From the NCBI GenBank assembly GCA_001803705.1, contig MHDY01000157.1:1-17045 (forward strand): a stretch of DNA of 17,045 nucleotides, written 5' to 3'. A model generated the notes under the pieces. That model worked only from the letters and a program-made list of their open reading frames with translations, was not told where the DNA came from and ran no database searches. This document shows, piece after piece, positions 13,752-17,045 of this stretch (positions are counted from its first letter, which is position 1; each line of letters starts with the position of its first letter). This stretch comes from Nitrospirae bacterium GWC2_56_14 (lineage in GTDB: Bacteria; Nitrospirota; UBA9217). The translations under genes and the position numbers were made by a program.

Positions 13752-13897
13752 CCCTTTTCCTTGACCATTTCCACTACTCAACCAGACTAAAGGTGTTCGT
13801 CCTTAAGCTCGTAGTGTTCGATGCTGGCTTAACTGCAAAGGTCCTCCGGTCGGTGGCAGGCATAGTGACCGCCAGCTCATTTATTATTACGATTGTT

Positions 13898-16069
13898 TCA
13901 CTCTTTTGCGCTGGCCTTTTCCAACATATGTACCAAATCTTTGTCGTTGTTCTTTATTGCAAGTCCCAGTGCTGTAGGACCGGCTGCCATGTAGTTGAGA
14001 TCAGCACCGGCCTTTAATAAGAGGTCAATGATTTTCTTATTGCCCAGGCGAGCCGCTTCTACAAGAGGAGTTGTATTATGGATTGTACAATTAATGGGGC
14101 CGCCTGCTGTGATCCACGCATTGACGGCTTTTACATTGTTTTCTTTCACCACCGCTACAATCATCCACGGATAATCCTCCATCTTCCGCTTGGTCGTGGT
14201 AAAGAGCATTTTCAGAGCCTCACCATTGCCCTCCGACACCGCTATCCAGAACGAATCGCGATTTTGCCTGTTATTTGCAGTCGCATCAGCGCCGGATTCA
14301 ATCAACAGTCTGACCATGTCTGGATTTCCGGTCTTCGCGGCTATCATAAGCGATGTATTATCAAGTGCATCCCTTCCGTTTACATCGGCACCGTTTCTGA
14401 TCAGCAATCGTGCTGCTTCCAATCTATTCCCGCTGACGGCGTTGATCAACACGGGATAAGCGGTTTTCCGATTAGGATCCGCACCAGCCTGAAGAAGGAT
14501 CCGCACGATATCTGTTCTCTCCGCCTTGACCGCTTCGTCCAAAGCAAAATGATACCGCAGGTTCATCGCATTGAGATCCACTTTTCTCCTGACCAATGCG
14601 CGTACGCTCTCCGCTTCGCCATGCCCTGCAGCCCAGGGCAATATTTCTTTTGCGTCATCCTTGCCCAACTCCATCGACGTATTGAGCAACATCCTCATTA
14701 TTTCGGCGTGATTATGATCAAACGCCACTCGTATGGCTGTTTTCCCTTCCGTTGTCTTTATGTTGAGGGAGACTCTTTTTTGGATCAAGGATGCTGTAAT
14801 TTCCTGCTGCCCTTCCCTTGCCGCCCATAACAGCGCCTGCCCACCGTCCTTATTTTTCACATCGGCGCCCGCCCCGAGTATCAATGAAATGATCTCCGCA
14901 TCCCCTTGTTCTACAGCAGCGGCTAAGGACGATACTCCCCCCTGCGCGGCGCCATTGACAGCCGCACCCGCCCTGACTAAATAGCGTACAATATCATTAT
15001 TACGCATACGAATCGCAATGGTGAGGGGATTGTCGAGGGAGGTCACTGCGTTTATGTCTGCTCCCGCTTTATGCAGAAGCTCCACAATTTCAACCGAACC
15101 ATACATGGCCGCGTACATGAGCGGCGTCATGCCTCTTTCGTCCCGCATATTCACATCAGCGCCTGCACGAATGAGGATTTCGACCTGCTCTTTACGATTT
15201 TTGGATATGGCCACCTGAAGAGACGGCGCGCCGTCGCGTTCCCTATAATTAAGTGGATTGGTGTACCCATGGTCTATCGTAGTTTTTGTCCTGCCCTGCT
15301 CAATCCTGTCGAGAAAAACGATCGCAGGAGCATAGTCAGTCTTTGCAGCCATTCGCATCCAACGCTCGCCCACTTCCCGGTTTTTTGCCGTCTTGTTCCC
15401 GCAATAATTCATTATCCCGTTCATATACTGAGCTATGGTGTTTCCCAGCTCTGAAGCTTTATTCAACCACGTGGTCCCTTCCGCTGGAGAGGAATAACCG
15501 GGAAGGTAATAGCGCGCCATAATGAGCGCCGCCTCCGCATTTCCCGACTGCGCCAGTTTTTTCAGCCCTTCTCCCGTAGCGAAACTTTTCTTGACCACCT
15601 GAGACGGCCGTGCACCCTTAAACAGCGAATCACCTGCCCGGTAAAATACCTCTTCTTCTTTACCGGCAGACAGCTCAAGCAGATCAGCCGTGGCTTCATA
15701 GCGTATGGTTACCTTACCACCAGCCAGTTTCCGTAGTCGTTCCGCGACATCCACATCATAATCGTTCGGGCTCGAGAACGTCAGTTCCACAGTTGCGCCA
15801 GCCGTGATTTTCCACGTAAACGGAAAGACATCATTCAATCCTGCGATGATCACGCCGGTCCCGTCTTGTTCAAAATTAAGGTAACGGTCATTGCCGAATG
15901 CAGCATTACTTTTCGCCCAAAAACCGACAAACGGTATGTTCTGAAGAACCACCTCGGAACGGGCATTAGCCGGTAGCGACTTCTTCATCCGACGGAGAAC
16001 TTTGGAGGCAAATCGTATTTCGTCAAGATTTGAGTCATACGCTATTGTTCCTTTTTCCTTCTTTTTCAT
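13898..16069 (-). CDS. Ankyrin/Sel1-repeat protein body (downstream part of a TAG-interrupted gene)
   Basis: 723 residues from the first ATG, but this start cuts a domain in half: the frame stays open to 16354 and the upstream 95 codons encode the rest of it. Visible in order: the end of a first beta-rich domain (1-20); a second copy at about 47-145 (F-V-GFW...FEQDGTGV...W...YE...EEEVFYR); Sel1-like helical repeats at about 168-255 (LAQSGNAEAALIMARYYL, WLNKASELGNTIAQYMNGI, WMRMAAKTDYAPAIVFL); then about 14 ankyrin repeats to the C-terminus (for example GMTPLMYAAMYGSVEIVELLHKAGADIN). Ankyrin and Sel1 repeats mediate protein-protein contacts; the partner is unknown. With the signal peptide encoded upstream of the TAG it would be exported; without it, cytoplasmic. 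The gene lies upstream of, and on the same strand as, the secreted protein gene, with about 230 bases between. Confidence 0.8.
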   Translation of the reverse strand: MKKKEKGTIAYDSNLDEIRFASKVLRRMKKSLPANARSEVVLQNIPFVGFWAKSNAAFGNDRYLNFEQDGTGVIIAGLNDVFPFTWKITAGATVELTFSSPNDYDVDVAERLRKLAGGKVTIRYEATADLLELSAGKEEEVFYRAGDSLFKGARPSQVVKKSFATGEGLKKLAQSGNAEAALIMARYYLPGYSSPAEGTTWLNKASELGNTIAQYMNGIMNYCGNKTAKNREVGERWMRMAAKTDYAPAIVFLDRIEQGRTKTTIDHGYTNPLNYRERDGAPSLQVAISKNRKEQVEILIRAGADVNMRDERGMTPLMYAAMYGSVEIVELLHKAGADINAVTSLDNPLTIAIRMRNNDIVRYLVRAGAAVNGAAQGGVSSLAAAVEQGDAEIISLILGAGADVKNKDGGQALLWAAREGQQEITASLIQKRVSLNIKTTEGKTAIRVAFDHNHAEIMRMLLNTSMELGKDDAKEILPWAAGHGEAESVRALVRRKVDLNAMNLRYHFALDEAVKAERTDIVRILLQAGADPNRKTAYPVLINAVSGNRLEAARLLIRNGADVNGRDALDNTSLMIAAKTGNPDMVRLLIESGADATANNRQNRDSFWIAVSEGNGEALKMLFTTTKRKMEDYPWMIVAVVKENNVKAVNAWITAGGPINCTIHNTTPLVEAARLGNKKIIDLLLKAGADLNYMAAGPTALGLAIKNNDKDLVHMLEKASAKE

Positions 16070-16354
16070 ATTTGGATTGATAATAAGTTCGATGCTTCCA
16101 TTATCAAGATGATGCCATGATGCGCTCGTTCTGGATATTCTCCCATATGAATCTGAGTCAATTGCGTAGCCAGTACCATCCGGATTTAACTGGATAGCCA
16201 GTTTCTCGTCATCAAATTCGTATGCGTCTTCTTTTTCAACCCAGGAGCCGCTGACGGCTGTGTGCCCATTTGCGGTACGCTTTACTTCTTGAGCATCCTG
16301 TCTTCTGACAGGTGCCTTGGGAGTTGAGGAGTTATCTGATTCATCACTGTTTTT
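16070..16354 (-). pseudogene. In-frame coding continuation between the TAG codon and the ankyrin ORF
   Basis: Ninety-five sense codons in the same frame as both the upstream DUF4124 segment and the downstream ankyrin ORF. The frame contains no ATG, GTG or TTG codon. It encodes a polar linker (KNSDESDNSSTPKAP) and then a beta-rich domain, S-GSW-V...LAIQLNPDGTGYAI...SASW...IELII, which continues into the TIAYDSNLDEIRF stretch after the annotated ATG. This shows that the real protein began upstream, and that the in-frame TAG at 16355-16357 splits what was, or is, one gene. Confidence 0.75.
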
Positions 16355-16567
16355 CTAACGGTATTCAGGCGGCACTTTTGACAAGTCATCGGAGATATGA
16401 AAGGTGCCGCTTTTGTCTGTCCAGGAGTACGTCCCAGCAAAGACCGCAGGAACAGACATCCACGCAGCCGCGAACAGGGCACCCGTTAATAAGAATTTTC
16501 CTGAGACACGTTGAAACTTCGATACTGTCTTTTTCACATCAAATCTTCCCGGAGGCATTGGAAACAT
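16355..16567 (-). CDS. Signal peptide plus DUF4124 domain, N-terminal part of the split ankyrin gene
   Basis: 70 residues from the chosen start (MFPMPPG), 84 from the upstream ATG at 16609. The start at 16567 is preferred because AAAGGA lies about nine bases upstream, while the 16609 ATG has no ribosome binding site. A signal peptide is clear (KFLLTGALFAAAWMSVPAVFA, cleavage after AVFA). It is followed by GTYSWTDKSGTFHISDDLSKVPPEYR, the Y-x-W-D-x-G-x-x-H-x-S-D pattern of DUF4124. DUF4124 is usually the first domain of longer periplasmic proteins. Here it stops at TAG exactly where a linker would begin, and the same frame continues open through the ankyrin gene. Confidence 0.7.
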   Translation of the reverse strand: MFPMPPGRFDVKKTVSKFQRVSGKFLLTGALFAAAWMSVPAVFAGTYSWTDKSGTFHISDDLSKVPPEYR

Positions 16568-16609
16568 TCGAGCACATCCTTTCTCTGTCTTCAGGGCAGC
16601 ATTCTTCAT

Positions 16610-16944
16610 TAAATAACAAAAAAAGTTATGACTGAAAAACGGTTAGGTAAAACTATTTGACGGCATACCCGCAGCATCTACTCCACACCTTCTGGATGAT
16701 TATCGGGCCTTGAATTTTATGGCACTCTAGCCCAGATGTGGCTGCCTCATATGCGTTTCTGTTCGTCAGTCCGGGATTTTCATACAGATTCATTCAGATT
16801 CCTGGTCGCTCCGGACACCATTGTTGTTCGGATAACGGTTCCTACCATCAATGATCGTAAAAGACTTGCACTCTAGAGTCACAAGTCAATCACAACACTT
16901 GACCTGCCTGTACCGAAGTGCAGAGCGTAATGTCTGGCATACCA
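16610..16944. other. Intergenic region upstream of the DUF4124/ankyrin locus
   Basis: About 335 bases without a supported gene on either strand. Contents: a near-perfect 25-base palindrome at 16863-16887, and a spaced inverted repeat GTCCGG/CCGGAC (16769-16774 and 16811-16816). I found no convincing promoter for the split gene. Confidence 0.6.
16863..16887. repeat. Palindrome, candidate operator
   Basis: Arms GACTTG (16863-16868) and CAAGTC (16882-16887) flank a perfect ACTCT-AGAGT core (16870-16879), with one unpaired base on the left and two on the right. On the minus strand a TTGACT (16884-16889) overlaps it, but no good -10 follows. Confidence 0.5.
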
Positions 16945-16980
16945 TAAAAAAGCCGCCGAATCATACGATCCGGCGGCTCG
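16945..16980 (-). terminator. Strong intrinsic terminator of the gene at the right edge
   Basis: Minus-strand stem AGCCGCCG/CGGCGGCT (16971-16978 with 16951-16958), with a loop of 12 bases that can itself pair, followed by six U residues. It lies about 16 bases beyond the stop codon at 16996-16998. Confidence 0.9.
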
Positions 16981-16995
16981 TGGAAACCGATCCTG

Positions 16996-17045
16996 TCAGT
17001 GGATCACCCTGATGATGTCCACACCCTCGAACAACGTTCCGCCAA
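16996..17045 (-). CDS. C-terminal end of an unidentified gene
   Basis: The last 15 codons (GGTLFEGVDIIRVIH) and a TGA stop of a gene entering from the right edge. The other two minus-strand frames are less protein-like, and the terminator sits immediately downstream, which supports the frame. Too short to assign a family. Confidence 0.5.
   Translation of the reverse strand, partial: GGTLFEGVDIIRVIH

Noticed and set aside
16355..16357. Genome-wide recoding of TAG as a sense codon
   Set aside because: gcvH, rnfA, rnfC and the secreted-protein gene all end at TAG with normal protein lengths, so TAG is a working stop here; only local read-through, mutation or error remains.
1..17045. CRISPR array, tRNA or rRNA genes, transposase genes
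   Set aside because: No regularly spaced direct repeats, no tRNA-like cloverleaf or CCA-ended stems, no rRNA-like sequence, and no transposase-like protein were seen.

Overview
The window looks like chromosomal DNA of a Gram-negative, probably anaerobic or facultatively anaerobic bacterium. A complete Rnf complex, predicted periplasmic/secreted proteins with signal peptides, a surE-pcm pair and a DUF4124 protein suggest the Desulfobacterota/Nitrospirota range. That placement is an inference from gene content, not a phylogenetic result. Nearly all genes lie on the minus strand; the exception is a two-gene plus-strand unit (crcB and a DUF190 gene).

Layout from low to high coordinates: the first 67 codons of a CHASE2-type membrane sensor (1-201, minus); lpdA (495-1901) and gcvH (2073-2462), which supply the E3 and H proteins of the glycine cleavage system (lpdA can also serve 2-oxoacid dehydrogenases); the rnf operon, transcribed rnfC-D-G-E-A-B from 8135 down to 2643, with a clear promoter (8213-8241) and a strong terminator (2564-2593); a single-domain NifU-like Fe-S protein (8428-8655), divergent from crcB (8831-9205, fluoride channel) and a DUF190 gene (9219-9560); then the surE-pcm stress/stationary-phase pair (10346-11134 and 9705-10349) and a xylose-isomerase-like TIM-barrel protein (11300-12046).

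The right-hand 5 kb is the accessory part. It holds a palindromic intergenic repeat (12231-12319), a predicted secreted protein of unknown function (12350-13669), and a large locus encoding a signal peptide, a DUF4124 domain, two small beta-rich domains, Sel1-like repeats and about 14 ankyrin repeats (13898-16567). A single in-frame TAG codon at 16355-16357 splits this locus; the reading frame is otherwise open from end to end. The beta-rich domain of the big gene recurs in the neighbouring secreted protein, so the two genes probably belong together. A partial gene ends at the right edge (16996), followed by a strong terminator.

The rnf genes couple ferredoxin oxidation to NAD reduction and ion transport. 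Three subunits depart from the textbook cofactor ligands: RnfE lacks one of the two membrane cysteines, RnfB has one ferredoxin motif missing its second cysteine, and RnfD has a variant flavinylation motif.
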